NCBI GenBank assembly: GCA_014381785.1
Contig: JACNKZ010000056.1
Location: 1-52,865 of the forward strand
DNA: 52,865 nucleotides
DNA from: Kiritimatiellota bacterium
Lineage (GTDB): Bacteria; Verrucomicrobiota; Kiritimatiellia; Kiritimatiellales; Tichowtungiaceae
Direction: 5' to 3'
Shown here: positions 15,373-24,935 of the stretch, one piece after another
Position numbering within the stretch: the first letter of the stretch is position 1
How the letters are laid out: the number at the start of each line of letters is the position of its first letter
The notes under the pieces: model-generated
What the model was told of the DNA's origin: nothing
The model's database searches: none
What the model saw: only the letters and a program-made list of their open reading frames with translations
Program-made: the position numbers and the translations under genes

Positions 15373-15394
15373 CTGCGAACCGACCTGCCGTTTC

Positions 15395-15413
15395 TTTTCC
15401 AACCATTGGAAAA
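15395..15413. repeat. TTTTCCAA palindrome after phoB
   Basis: TTTTCCAACCATTGGAAAA, a perfect copy 23 bp past the phoB stop. Confidence 0.8.
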
Positions 15414-15423
15414 CCCGCCAAAT

Positions 15424-15438
15424 TTTAACCGAGGCTTA
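15424..15438 (+). promoter_or_regulatory. Conserved motif TTTAACCGAGGCTTA, copy 1
   Basis: A 15-nt word repeated with one difference at 15949-15963. It lies 53 bp before the small zinc-ribbon gene and has a TTAA-N7-TTAA symmetry. A second TTTAACCG occurs at 15446. It could be an operator; this is inference from position and repetition. Confidence 0.4.
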
Positions 15439-15490
15439 ATTATTATTTAACCGGCGGCGGTTTGAATAACACGGACATGCAGGAGAAAAA

Positions 15491-15904
15491 ATGATCCGTC
15501 TTTTCAAACGATTCAAAAGCCGCTGTCCGTATTGCGGAAGCCGGGAGCGTTACCGCACAGAGCGTCCGCGCAATTGGAAGCTGCTTCCTGCAGGAAACTG
15601 TTATGTGTGCCGGAACTGTAACAGCCATTACATTCCGATCTTCGCGCAGTTTTCAGTGCTCGTGGAAAGGGGACGACTTCTGTTCTCCGTCTGCGCAGAA
15701 AATTGTTCCGGTCTGGCGCTGGCTCATTGTCTTGGAACTCCGTTCGCACTGGCGCTCAGTGTCCGGATTTTCCAATGGTTGGAAAAATGGATTCCGAGAA
15801 TTCCAACCCTTGGAAAATCGAACCTCCGATTCAAACCGTTGCTGAATTCAAAACACATTGAAATCAAAGACCCTTCTCACAAAACGCAAACACAGCGCGC
15901 TTAG
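15491..15904 (+). CDS. Small zinc-ribbon protein with repeat-encoded insert
   Basis: 137 residues. Cysteine pairs C12/C15 and C37/C40/C43 (CPYC, CYVCRNC) suggest a zinc ribbon in the first 50 residues. A ribosome site (AGGAG) precedes ATG 15491. Two copies of the TTTTCCAA palindrome at 15768-15817 are translated as FQWLEK and IPTLGK, so the C-terminal third is probably repeat-derived. The function of the ribbon is unknown; it lies between the regulator and the secreted beta-helix gene. Confidence 0.5.
   Translation: MIRLFKRFKSRCPYCGSRERYRTERPRNWKLLPAGNCYVCRNCNSHYIPIFAQFSVLVERGRLLFSVCAENCSGLALAHCLGTPFALALSVRIFQWLEKWIPRIPTLGKSNLRFKPLLNSKHIEIKDPSHKTQTQRA
15768..15817. repeat. Pair of TTTTCCAA palindromes inside a reading frame
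   Basis: Copies at 15768-15786 and 15801-15817, starting 33 bp apart, both in the zinc-ribbon reading frame. Confidence 0.8.
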
Positions 15905-15948
15905 ATTTTACCGCATGCAAAACAAAGTATCCGGCGGACGAAAAAATA

Positions 15949-15963
15949 TTTAACCGAAGCTTA
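15949..15963 (+). promoter_or_regulatory. Conserved motif TTTAACCGAAGCTTA, copy 2
   Basis: 14 of 15 bases match 15424-15438, and AATATTTAACCG continues the match on the left. It is 166 bp before the beta-helix gene. The leader that follows holds a GAGC-AAA-GCTC hairpin and a CCGGTTC/GAACCGG stem (16048-16074). Confidence 0.4.
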
Positions 15964-16129
15964 GAGCAAAGCTCATAAAACGCACACACGGAGAACGTAG
16001 GGTGCACCGCGAGATTCGGAGCAGATTGAAAGGGAGTTGCCCGACGGCCGGTTCAGAAAGGGAGCCAGAACCGGTCGAAAGGCATCACCCGCTGATCAAA
16101 AACAGGAAACAGGAAACAGGAGAAAAACA

Positions 16130-17869
16130 ATGAAGATGAAGTATATCATGACAGCTGCCATGCTGGCGGCGGGCCTGAGTGCTCAGGCCGCAGTGACCTA
16201 TATCGATGGCGATATCACCACCTCCACAAACCTGCCGGCGCTGCCGGACGGGGATTACTATTCACTGACGAACATTGTCTACGTGATGCCGGGCGCCAGC
16301 CTGACGCTCGACGCCGGTGTTGTTTTCAAAAACTCCGGCGACGGAAGTCTCGGTGTTGCTCGCGGCGGCCAGCTGTTCGTGAACGGAACCAAAGACAACC
16401 CGGTGATCTTCACCAGCCTCAATGACGACTTCGCCACCTGGCAGGCTCAGTGCAACCAGTGGGGTTCCATTGCGATCTGCGGGAACGGTCTGATCTCCGC
16501 TTCGCACTACAAAGGATCGGCAGTGACCGGTTCCGACGGCGAGCTCAACTCCAAAGAGCCCGACGGACGCAGCGACAAGGAAATGGAAGGTCTCTCTGCC
16601 GCATTCGGCGGTGACACCCGTCATTATTACGGCGGCAACAACGACAACGACGACAGCGGCTCGATCAAATACCTCTCGATCCGTTACGGCGGTCAGCAGT
16701 CCTCCGAGCCAAACAAAGAGCTTAACGGTCTCTCCCTCGGTGCGGTCGGCGCTGAAACCGATATCGATTACGTCGAAATCATGAACAACGTCGACGACGG
16801 AATCGAAATCTGGGGCGGCAAAGTCAGCTTGAAGCACGTTAATATCTGGAATGTCGGTGACGACAGCTTCGACATCGACGAAGGATGGCGTGGAAAAGCC
16901 CAGTTCGGTCTGATCGTTCAGGGTTACTCCGGCGACTTTAATCAGGGTTCCGGCCTCGGCGACAACTGCATTGAGCACGACGGTGCGGAAGATTCCGACG
17001 CACAGCCGGTGACCACTGCCACCATCGCCAACTTCACGGTGATCGGGCAGGGTAACGGCAACGGCGAAGACGGCGACGGCGGAACCGCATGGCGCGACGG
17101 GGCCCGTATGCAGTATCGCAACTGCATCTGGATGGACGTCTCCGAAGAAGTTGTTCGCCCGGACGGTGATGACGGCGACGGCGCCAGCGGATACGGCTAC
17201 AACGGCACGCTGACGCTGGCTGAAGTGTTTGCCACCCCGCACACCACGCTGCCGACCAACTCCATCGGGATTGCTCCGCAGTCCATTTACAACACTCAGA
17301 CCGAAGGCACGCTGGCCGGCTTCAAAAACTGCGTGTTCTACAACAACAATGACTACTTCGAATTTGAAGGATTCGGGCAGACCAACGCCGCTCTGAACAA
17401 CATTGTTGAACCGGCTTCCATGCCGATCGCAGGCATCACCCGTGATATCGCCGGGTTCACCAGCACCGAAGGCAAAACCATCAGCCCGGTCACCAGCCTG
17501 AATCCCCTTGCCGCGAACGACGCGGTGGATATGGGCGCTTCGGTCACCGCTGACGGTTTCTTTGAAACCGCCAACTTCGCCGGTGCCTTCTCCGCCAACA
17601 ACAATTGGCTACTGGGATGGACCGCAGCGGATCAGTTCGGATTCATCGACGGTTCCGGCCATACGGCTCCGGCCGCGTCTATCACTCTGGGCGGAGTGTC
17701 CATCTCCTTCCAGTCTCAGGACGGCGTGATGTACAAAGTGCAGAGCGCTTCCGATGCTGGCTTCACCACTCCGCTGGATGTGGCTGAGATCGAAGGCAAC
17801 GGCAGCGTGATGTCCTATGTGGATGCCACGCTCGATGATGCCGAGTTCTACCGCGTTGTTTACAAATAA
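16130..17869 (+). CDS. Secreted parallel beta-helix repeat protein
   Basis: 579 residues. The start MKMKYIMTAAMLAAGLSAQA is a signal peptide with probable cleavage after QAA. The body is Asp/Asn/Gly-rich with repeated short strands (IKYLSIRYGG, IDYVEIMNNVDDGIEIWGG, LKHVNIWNVGDDSFDI), the pattern of a right-handed beta helix, and a small C-terminal beta domain ends in FYRVVYK. The upstream in-frame extension to 16037 is rejected because ATG 16130 follows an AGGAG site and begins the signal peptide. A strong terminator follows, so it is its own transcript, possibly abundant. Its position suggests a surface or periplasmic partner of the receptor downstream. Confidence 0.8.
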   Translation: MKMKYIMTAAMLAAGLSAQAAVTYIDGDITTSTNLPALPDGDYYSLTNIVYVMPGASLTLDAGVVFKNSGDGSLGVARGGQLFVNGTKDNPVIFTSLNDDFATWQAQCNQWGSIAICGNGLISASHYKGSAVTGSDGELNSKEPDGRSDKEMEGLSAAFGGDTRHYYGGNNDNDDSGSIKYLSIRYGGQQSSEPNKELNGLSLGAVGAETDIDYVEIMNNVDDGIEIWGGKVSLKHVNIWNVGDDSFDIDEGWRGKAQFGLIVQGYSGDFNQGSGLGDNCIEHDGAEDSDAQPVTTATIANFTVIGQGNGNGEDGDGGTAWRDGARMQYRNCIWMDVSEEVVRPDGDDGDGASGYGYNGTLTLAEVFATPHTTLPTNSIGIAPQSIYNTQTEGTLAGFKNCVFYNNNDYFEFEGFGQTNAALNNIVEPASMPIAGITRDIAGFTSTEGKTISPVTSLNPLAANDAVDMGASVTADGFFETANFAGAFSANNNWLLGWTAADQFGFIDGSGHTAPAASITLGGVSISFQSQDGVMYKVQSASDAGFTTPLDVAEIEGNGSVMSYVDATLDDAEFYRVVYK

Positions 17870-17892
17870 CAGCAACAGGGACTCGAAACCAA

Positions 17893-17926
17893 GCTGGTGG
17901 CAGGACTTCCTGCCACCAGCCTTTTT
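17893..17926 (+). terminator. Rho-independent terminator after the beta-helix gene
   Basis: Perfect 13-bp stem (GCTGGTGGCAGGA / TCCTGCCACCAGC) with a 2-nt centre, followed by C and five T. It separates the secreted protein gene from the TonB operon. Confidence 0.9.
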
Positions 17927-17947
17927 AAAACTCCGAACCATTAGGGT

Positions 17948-19237
17948 ATGAATATGAAGCGGTTAGCGACAGGTTTGACTTTTGTTTTGATGACGGTGTT
18001 TTTTGCGGCATGCGGTTCGGCAGATAAAAAGGGCAATACCGCAGTGGACGAAAATCCTGTTGCGAATCAGCCGGTTCAGGAATTTCAACTGAAGCTGCTC
18101 GATCTCGCTTTTTCCGGAGTTTCCGGCATGCCGCTGCGACCGCACATTAAAAACCGCTCGCGGGCACAGATGAATATCGTGGATGCCTGCCTGCAGCTGG
18201 GACAGCCGACCCGCGCGGCCGAATACATTGAACAGATTGCCAACTGGCGGCGCTGGATGGGAATGGCTGATCTGGCGTATTACCTGGCCGAAAACGGATA
18301 TGACCGGCAGGCCGATGAGTTGGTTGAAAACGCGCAGGGCGCGTTGAAAACGTCGGAGGATATCCGGTCCGGACGGATTGTGGCCGCCGCACCGAATCCG
18401 CTGATTGAAACACTGGAGGATTGGCGCTACCGCGCGGTGCTCTCGCGGATTGAAGAGATGCGATTCATCAGCGGCACCATCAACTCATTCGACGCGGACA
18501 GTAAAACCTACGGGGACGTGAATGCGTCCGCGCTGATCATCCGCATGCTTCCCGATAGCCCGGAATCGTTTGACGACACGTTGAACACGCTGCGTCTGAT
18601 GACGCAGGATCCTAATTTTGAGATTGTTCATTTGGGCCTCATGGAGATGGCGGAGCTGGTTGGGAGGAACTATGACCGCGTCGACCTGTCGACGTTTCTT
18701 GTCGAGGACGTTTCTCCAAAACTGAACAAACAGATGCCGGTGTTCCTGCGCCTGGATGTGCTGCGTCGCTTTGCGGATGCCGCACTGGAAAACAGCGATC
18801 CGGCTTCCGCGCTGACCGTGCTCGATCAGATCGAAGAACTGATTGAACCGCTCCGTTCCTCGCCGCGCATTTATATTCCGGAACAGGCCGCGTTTGTACA
18901 GCTGCTGCACAAGGCCGGAGAGGCTGACCGGGCCAAAACCGGCCTGCAGTTGATGATTTCAGTCTATGAGACGAAACGCGATGTGATTGTGGATATAGAG
19001 CGGGCGGAGCTGCTTTGCCGAATTGCCGAAACCGCTGAATGTCTCGGCGGTCGGGAACAGGCACTGGCGTTTTATACAAAAGCGGTTGAAGAGGGACAGG
19101 TGAATCCCAATTCGCGGCCGCAGGCGGAAGATTTGGAACGCATTTGCCGGTCGTTGGCGCTCCACACAGTGGAGCCGACAGAAGAGCTCTGGAGCGCTTT
19201 GGACGCAATGAAGAGCGGGCTTGGAGAACCGTGGTAA
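17948..19237 (+). CDS. TPR-like lipoprotein at the head of the TonB operon
   Basis: 429 residues with a lipoprotein signal (VFFAAC, Cys near 22). The rest is a helical-hairpin array (AEYIEQIANWRRWMGMADLA, ASALTVLDQIEELIEPL), TPR-like and without catalytic motifs. It is first in an eight-gene run in one direction with gaps of 4-80 bp. Probably an outer-membrane-anchored periplasmic adaptor for the TonB-dependent receptor that follows. Confidence 0.75.
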   Translation: MNMKRLATGLTFVLMTVFFAACGSADKKGNTAVDENPVANQPVQEFQLKLLDLAFSGVSGMPLRPHIKNRSRAQMNIVDACLQLGQPTRAAEYIEQIANWRRWMGMADLAYYLAENGYDRQADELVENAQGALKTSEDIRSGRIVAAAPNPLIETLEDWRYRAVLSRIEEMRFISGTINSFDADSKTYGDVNASALIIRMLPDSPESFDDTLNTLRLMTQDPNFEIVHLGLMEMAELVGRNYDRVDLSTFLVEDVSPKLNKQMPVFLRLDVLRRFADAALENSDPASALTVLDQIEELIEPLRSSPRIYIPEQAAFVQLLHKAGEADRAKTGLQLMISVYETKRDVIVDIERAELLCRIAETAECLGGREQALAFYTKAVEEGQVNPNSRPQAEDLERICRSLALHTVEPTEELWSALDAMKSGLGEPW

Positions 19238-19278
19238 TGCAGTCCGGAGGTCAGAGGTCAGGGGGCAGAGGTCGGAAT

Positions 19279-22200
19279 ATGAAATGTGTTTTTCCGGTTG
19301 TTAGAAATCTACTGTGGGCGGGACTCATCCTGTTTTCCGGCAATGTCTGTGCGCAATCATCGGGCGGGATTCGCGGAATGGTGTACGATACCGATTTTGA
19401 TGCGCCGCTGGCGCTGGCCGAAGTGACGGTGGCAGAAACGGGGCAAAAAGTTCAGGCCACTGAAGAGGGCAATTATGTCGTTAGCGGTCTCGAGCCCGGC
19501 ACGTACACACTGATCGTTTCCAAAGAGGGATACACCCGCAAGGTGTTTGCCGACGTGGTGGTGCCGTCCGGCACCATGGCCGATCAGGATGCGTCGCTGG
19601 CCGGCGAGTTCACTGACATGGAGGAGTTTGTTGTTCAGGATCTGGATATCGGCGGCGCATCCGAAGAGGGACTGCTCAACTTGCGCATGGAAGCGCCGGC
19701 CCTGATGGATTCGGTTGGGTCGGATCTAATGAGCAAAGCGGGAGCCAGCGATGCGGCGCAGGCGCTGACGCTGGTGCCGGGAACAACGATTCAGGACGGC
19801 AAATATGCCGTGGTGCGCGGGCTTCCGGACCGCTATGTCAATTCGCAGATGAACAGTGTGCGCCTGCCGTCCGCCGACCCGGACAAACGGGCGGTACAGC
19901 TCGACCAGTTTCCCTCTGTAATGATCGAAAGTGTGCAGGTGTCCAAAACCTTCACGCCCGATCAGCAGGGCGATGCCTCCGGCGGTGCGGTCAATATTAT
20001 CCTCAAAGGAATTCCGGACGAAGGGGTGCTGAAACTGAAGCTCGGCACAAAGTACAAAACCAATGTCGGGGATGCGGGCGACCGGTTTTTGAAGGATAAC
20101 GGAACGGATATCAGCACCTGGGGCCATGATGCGGGTGACATCCGCCCGCAGGACATCAGCACCCCGTGGACGGGCACGCTCGGCGTGTCGCGCGGCAACA
20201 GCCCGCCCATGTACGACTGGTCGATCACCGCCGGTGACAAGTACGATATCGGATCCGACCTGAAAGTCGGGTTTGTCGGTTCGATCTTCTACAAGCGGGA
20301 CGCCTCTTATTATGAGGGCGGTGCGGACGATAAGTACTGGCTTTTGAATGACAAAATAAACAACACAGGATATGGATCGAGTCTGATTCCGGCCACATCG
20401 GGCTATCCGCATGATGACTACCGCCGGATTGGGATCTTTCCCTCAGAAGATATGGGAGACACATCGCTGTTTGATGTCACGAAGGGTTCCAGCGAACTTC
20501 AGTGGGGCGCGCTCGGCGGAGTCGGTGCGGAAACAGAAAACCACACATTGAATTTTTTGTATTCTTACAATTTTGCCGCCGAAAACACCGCCCGGCTCGC
20601 AGAAGATACGCGCGGGAAGTATCACTTTTTCCCGGATTATGATCCGGCCGATCCGGCTTCGCCCGGCGGCGCGGCCTCGCCGTGGCCGTGGTCGCTGTAT
20701 CCCCGCAACCGGGAAACCGATTTTTCCGATGCCGCACCGTTCCGCAGGATTGAATCACTCGATTACACCGAGCGCATCGCGGACAGCCTTCAGCTGCGCG
20801 GCACCCATAAACTTCCGATCGGTGATCGAAGCCTCGGCTCGGTGATCACCTTCCGCGATCCGGAGTTCGACTGGACGGTGGCCCGCAGCGGTTCGAGTAT
20901 GGACACACCCGACCGCCGGACGCTGGAGACCTACTGGTCGGTCGATGAAAACGGCATTCCGACTCATTATCTGGCGACCGGAGAGGGCGGCATCTCTATG
21001 CTGCAGCGCAAATGGCGCAAGGTGGAAGAGAACAGCGAGCAATATTTCTACAACCTGAAGCTTCCGTTCGAGTTCTGGAACGGCAAAGAGGGCTTTTTAA
21101 AGTTCGGTGTCTTTGATGATCAGGTGGAGCGGAAATATGATGAGAGCACCTTTTATCATGACATTGGCGGTACAGATAAGGCCGGTAACTATTCCGCCGG
21201 CTGGGATGTGCTTTGGAGCGGCCATCTTTCAACGATTCCCCTCTCGATGAAAGAGTCCGCCAACGACGTCAACTATGACGGCGATCAGAGCATTTCGGCA
21301 TGGTATTACATGGCGGAAGTTCCGGTTTTCTCTTTCCTGAAGCTGGTCGGAGGCGCGCGGTTTGAAACAACCGGCATTTCAACTTCCATGCGCGATGTCG
21401 ACCCGGACACAAAGCTCTACATCCCAAAATATAATTACAGCTCAACCGTTTTCGCCGGCAATGAAGACGCCGCGAACGCCACGATTAATCAGGACGACGT
21501 GCTGCCCTCGCTCGGCTTTGAGTTCACCCCGCACGAAAAAGTGATCATCCGCGGCTCCTACACCGAAACGACCGCCCGCATGACCTTTAAGGAACTGACG
21601 CCGATCCAGCAGGTCGAAAACGTCGGGGATGATCCCTTTCTTGGAAATCCTGAACTCCAGATGAGCGCGCTCAAAAACTACGACCTTCGGTTCGACTACA
21701 ACCCGTATCCCGGCGGCCTGATCTCCCTCTCCTGGTTCAACAAGGAAATCAGGGATGTCATCGACTACCGCCAGCAGATTGTCGGCGGCGCGATTCTGGT
21801 GACCACGGCGGATAATTATTCGAAAGGCACCATTAACGGCTATGAGGTTGAAGTGCGCCAGTCGCTGGGGGAATGGTGGGAGCCGCTCAACGGACTGGAG
21901 GTGGGCGGGAACCTCACGTTGATTGAGTCCGAGCTGGATGCCTCCGGCCCGGAGCTCGACAACCTGCGCGATGAAATCATCGACGCCGAATACAGTTCCG
22001 GTCTGACCCGCGATATGATGGGCGCACCCGAATATCTCTACAATCTGAATGCAACCTACACGGTTCCAAAGTTTGGAACCGAGCTGGGGATTTTTTATAC
22101 CGTCAAAGGCGATGCGCTGAAAGCGGCGGGAACACAGGACAATGGCCATTACATTCCGCATGTGTATGAAAAAGAGTATGCCACGCTGAACTTTTCATTA

Positions 22201-22365
22201 TCCCAGAAACTGGGTGAACGCTGGACACTCGGCTTCAAGGCCAAGAATCTGCTCGATCCGGAAATTGATTCCGTTTACCGCTCAAACTACACGGGCGAGG
22301 AAGTCACAAAAACCTCCTGCAAAAAGGGAATGGAGTTCTCGATCAGTCTGGGGTGCGAGTTTTAA
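19279..22365 (+). CDS. TonB-dependent outer-membrane receptor with carboxypeptidase-like N-domain
   Basis: 1028 residues. A signal peptide (LLWAGLILFSGNVCAQ) is followed by a carboxypeptidase-regulatory-like beta sandwich (about 30-115, GGIRGMVYDTDFDAPLALAE), a plug domain (AAQALTLVPGTTIQDGKYAV, then VRGLPDRYVNSQMNSVRLPS and SGGAVNIILKGIP) and a long beta barrel ending in a terminal Phe. ATG 19279 is chosen over an in-frame start inside the previous gene because the signal peptide begins there. It imports a substrate through the outer membrane using energy from the ExbB-ExbD-TonB set downstream. The ligand cannot be read from sequence; the upstream PhoB-like gene hints at a phosphorus compound. 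Confidence 0.88.
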   Translation: MKCVFPVVRNLLWAGLILFSGNVCAQSSGGIRGMVYDTDFDAPLALAEVTVAETGQKVQATEEGNYVVSGLEPGTYTLIVSKEGYTRKVFADVVVPSGTMADQDASLAGEFTDMEEFVVQDLDIGGASEEGLLNLRMEAPALMDSVGSDLMSKAGASDAAQALTLVPGTTIQDGKYAVVRGLPDRYVNSQMNSVRLPSADPDKRAVQLDQFPSVMIESVQVSKTFTPDQQGDASGGAVNIILKGIPDEGVLKLKLGTKYKTNVGDAGDRFLKDNGTDISTWGHDAGDIRPQDISTPWTGTLGVSRGNSPPMYDWSITAGDKYDIGSDLKVGFVGSIFYKRDASYYEGGADDKYWLLNDKINNTGYGSSLIPATSGYPHDDYRRIGIFPSEDMGDTSLFDVTKGSSELQWGALGGVGAETENHTLNFLYSYNFAAENTARLAEDTRGKYHFFPDYDPADPASPGGAASPWPWSLYPRNRETDFSDAAPFRRIESLDYTERIADSLQLRGTHKLPIGDRSLGSVITFRDPEFDWTVARSGSSMDTPDRRTLETYWSVDENGIPTHYLATGEGGISMLQRKWRKVEENSEQYFYNLKLPFEFWNGKEGFLKFGVFDDQVERKYDESTFYHDIGGTDKAGNYSAGWDVLWSGHLSTIPLSMKESANDVNYDGDQSISAWYYMAEVPVFSFLKLVGGARFETTGISTSMRDVDPDTKLYIPKYNYSSTVFAGNEDAANATINQDDVLPSLGFEFTPHEKVIIRGSYTETTARMTFKELTPIQQVENVGDDPFLGNPELQMSALKNYDLRFDYNPYPGGLISLSWFNKEIRDVIDYRQQIVGGAILVTTADNYSKGTINGYEVEVRQSLGEWWEPLNGLEVGGNLTLIESELDASGPELDNLRDEIIDAEYSSGLTRDMMGAPEYLYNLNATYTVPKFGTELGIFYTVKGDALKAAGTQDNGHYIPHVYEKEYATLNFSLSQKLGERWTLGFKAKNLLDPEIDSVYRSNYTGEEVTKTSCKKGMEFSISLGCEF

Positions 22366-22445
22366 CAAACCGCTCATTCAGAGCTAACACGAAAGTGATT
22401 TATTTGTCCGCGCTCAATGCAGCGTTAAAAGCAGATGAGGAAATT

Positions 22446-23270
22446 ATGAAGAAAAGTTCAGAGTTCAGAGTTCAAGGTTTCGAGTTTAGAACGCGGAGTA
22501 TGGCGAAAGGCTTTGCGCGGGGTATATTTCTCCTTGCTCTCAGCTCCCTGCTCCCTGCGTTGTCCACAGCAGACTCGCACGGCGTGGACGGTGTGCGCGC
22601 CGCGCTCGAAAAGTGGGTGGAGACCCGCAAGGTGATCTCGCAGGAGCAGCGCGACTGGGCGCTCGGTAAAGAAATGCTCAGTGAGCGCGTTGAGCTGGTT
22701 CGGCAGGAAATTGACTCCCTGAAAGAAAAAATTGCGGATGCAGAAAACAGCATCAGCGAAGCCGATAAAAAACGCGCCGGGCTGGTTGAGGCGAATGAGA
22801 AATTAAAGGAAGCATCCGGCGCGCTCGCCGGAACCGTGCTGACACTCGAAAAAAACACTCAAACGCTTCTTGCCCGTCTGCCGGATCCAATCCGGGAGCG
22901 GGTTAAGCCGCTCAGCCAGAGGATTCCCGAAAACGTCGAGGAGACCAAACTGTCGCTGGCCGAACGCTTTCAGAACGTGGTGGGCATCCTGAACGAAGTG
23001 AATAAGTTCAGCCGCGAGATCTCGCTGACCAGTGAAGTCCGCTCCCTGCCGGACGGAACCTCCGCCGAGGTGACCGCCATGTACGTCGGCATCGGGCAGG
23101 CCTACTACGCCAGCGCCGACGGCAAGAGCGCCGGAACCGGCACCTCTTCCGACGGCGCCTGGATCTGGACTCCCGCCAACGATGCCGCTTCGGAGATTGC
23201 GGAAGCCATCGCTATTTTGAAAAACGAACAGGTCGCCGCCTTTGTGCAGCTTCCGGTTGAAATCAACTAA
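22446..23270 (+). CDS. DUF3450 periplasmic coiled-coil protein
   Basis: 274 residues. A signal-like hydrophobic segment (about 24-40) is followed by a long heptad-rich coiled coil (about 60-150) and a compact C-terminal domain (GIGQAYYASADGKSAG, then WIWTP). Length, layout and the position before an ExbB-like gene match DUF3450, a component of TonB2-type systems in marine gammaproteobacteria. The start follows GAGGAAATT. Its first 15 codons (SSEFRVQGFEFRTRS) are made of GTTCAGA-type direct repeats. Confidence 0.8.
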   Translation: MKKSSEFRVQGFEFRTRSMAKGFARGIFLLALSSLLPALSTADSHGVDGVRAALEKWVETRKVISQEQRDWALGKEMLSERVELVRQEIDSLKEKIADAENSISEADKKRAGLVEANEKLKEASGALAGTVLTLEKNTQTLLARLPDPIRERVKPLSQRIPENVEETKLSLAERFQNVVGILNEVNKFSREISLTSEVRSLPDGTSAEVTAMYVGIGQAYYASADGKSAGTGTSSDGAWIWTPANDAASEIAEAIAILKNEQVAAFVQLPVEIN

Positions 23271-23288
23271 TTGAGAAAGTCAGCTGTT

Positions 23289-24932
23289 ATGAAAACGAGA
23301 AACTACTTCGTTCTTTTTCTTTTGCTTGCTGGCATGCTGTGCGCGCAGGCCCAAACGGCCGCTGCGTCCGGCTCCTACACCGTGCACTCCGGCGACACCC
23401 TGATGGGAATCGCCCGCAAACTGTATGGAGAGTCCGCCGGCTGGCGCGCCATCTATGCGGCCAACAAGCAGTTCATCAAGAAGTCCGGAGGACTTCAGGC
23501 CGGTATGGTCATCACCATTCCGGCCGACAGCACCAATCCGGACAAGGTCACCTTTCCCGATCCCGATCCGCTCCCTGCCAAAGGCTCGTTCGAACGCGCT
23601 GACATCACGGTGCAGCACCAGCTCGAAGACAGCCTTGCGGAGCTCACCGCGCTGCGGCAGAAAATCGTCATGGAAAAAATTCCGATGAGTCGCAAACTCA
23701 GCGATTTGGAAGACGAGCTGTCCGCAGTGCGCCGCGACTATCAGCAGACCACCCGTCTGCTCGACAGCCGCACGCTCGACCTGACCAACCTGCGCTCCGA
23801 GATTCAATCCCGCGAACAGGAAAAGAACTATCTGGCCAACCTGCTCAACGAATACATCCGCAATTTCGAATCCCGCCTGCACATCGCTGAACTCCACCGC
23901 TATGAGTCTGTTCTGGAGGCGGCCAAGCTGGCTCCGGAAAACAGCAACCTTTCCGATTTGGATGTTTATCAGGCTCAGGCTGCACTTGTTTCCACCTCGC
24001 TCGAACGGCTCGACGCCGCGCTCGGCGGTGACCGTTTTTCCGGAACCGCCGTCGGCCCGGGCGGGCTGATGAAAGAGGGCACTTTTGTTCTGCTTGGTCC
24101 GGCGGCGCTGTTTGCCTCGACCGATGGCAACGTGGTCGGCACGGCCGAACAGCGGCTTGGTTCACTGGAGCCGGCAGTCATCGCCTTTACAGCCGCCGCC
24201 GACTCCAAAGCCGCCCAAAACGTTGTTTCCGATTCTGTTGGCCAGTTCCCGCTCGACCCGACACTCGGCAATGCGCACAAAATTGAAGCCACCAAACAGA
24301 CCCTGTGGGAGCATATCAGCAAAGGGGGCTTGACCATGGTTCCGATTCTCGGCCTGGCCGCCGCCGCACTGTTAGCGGCTCTCTTCAAATGGATTCAGCT
24401 CTCCCGCCTGCGTTCACCGTCCGATGCTCAGATTCAAATGCTTCTGACTGCAGTCGCCGAGGAGGACACCGCCACCGCCGCGGAAGTGGCGGCCTCCATC
24501 CGCGGCCCGGCCGGTGAGATGCTTTCCGCCGGAATCGAGCATATTCAGGAGCCGCGCGACCTCGTCGAAGAGATCATGTACGAAAAAATACTCGCCGCGA
24601 AACTCAAGCTGCAGAGCTTTCTCCCGTTTGTGGCCATCAGCGCTTCCTCCGCGCCGCTGCTCGGTTTGCTCGGAACTGTTACCGGGATTATTAACACCTT
24701 TAAACTGATCACGATCTTCGGCTCCGGCGACGTAAAGACGCTCTCCGGCGGCATTTCCGAAGCGCTGATTACGACCGAGTTCGGTCTGATTGTCGCCATT
24801 CCGTCGCTGCTTTTCCACGCCTTCCTGTCGCGCAAAGCCCGCGGCATGCTCGACCAGATGGAAAAAGCGGCGGTTTCGCTGATTAACCAGCTTACAAAAA
24901 ATTCCGTCAGAAAGAAACCTGAAGCGGTGTAA
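23289..24932 (+). CDS. TtpC-like MotA/TolQ/ExbB protein with N-terminal LysM domain
   Basis: 547 residues. Signal peptide (about 1-22); LysM domain (about 29-76, YTVHSGDTLMGIARKLYG, then NKQFIKKSGG-LQAGMVITIP); coiled coil (about 105-200); a periplasmic segment ending QFPLDPTLGNAH; and the proton-channel part (a helix near 350-370, the core ASSAPLLGLLGTVTGIINTF and GGISEALITTEFGLIVAIPS). ExbB-like proteins with a large periplasmic extension are known as TtpC. Here the extension begins with a peptidoglycan-binding LysM, which would tie the motor to the cell wall. The next gene starts 4 bp after its stop. Confidence 0.85.
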   Translation: MKTRNYFVLFLLLAGMLCAQAQTAAASGSYTVHSGDTLMGIARKLYGESAGWRAIYAANKQFIKKSGGLQAGMVITIPADSTNPDKVTFPDPDPLPAKGSFERADITVQHQLEDSLAELTALRQKIVMEKIPMSRKLSDLEDELSAVRRDYQQTTRLLDSRTLDLTNLRSEIQSREQEKNYLANLLNEYIRNFESRLHIAELHRYESVLEAAKLAPENSNLSDLDVYQAQAALVSTSLERLDAALGGDRFSGTAVGPGGLMKEGTFVLLGPAALFASTDGNVVGTAEQRLGSLEPAVIAFTAAADSKAAQNVVSDSVGQFPLDPTLGNAHKIEATKQTLWEHISKGGLTMVPILGLAAAALLAALFKWIQLSRLRSPSDAQIQMLLTAVAEEDTATAAEVAASIRGPAGEMLSAGIEHIQEPRDLVEEIMYEKILAAKLKLQSFLPFVAISASSAPLLGLLGTVTGIINTFKLITIFGSGDVKTLSGGISEALITTEFGLIVAIPSLLFHAFLSRKARGMLDQMEKAAVSLINQLTKNSVRKKPEAV

Positions 24933-24935
24933 TCC

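Noticed and set aside
16262-17242. Minus-strand frame of 326 codons opposite the beta-helix gene
   Set aside because: Val/Ala/Gly/Asp-rich antisense of a clear secreted protein; no start site support.
22067-22084. Palindrome GTTCCAAAGTTTGGAAC in the TonB receptor
   Set aside because: Flanks lack the T and A runs of the family and the residues fit normal barrel sequence, so probably coincidence.
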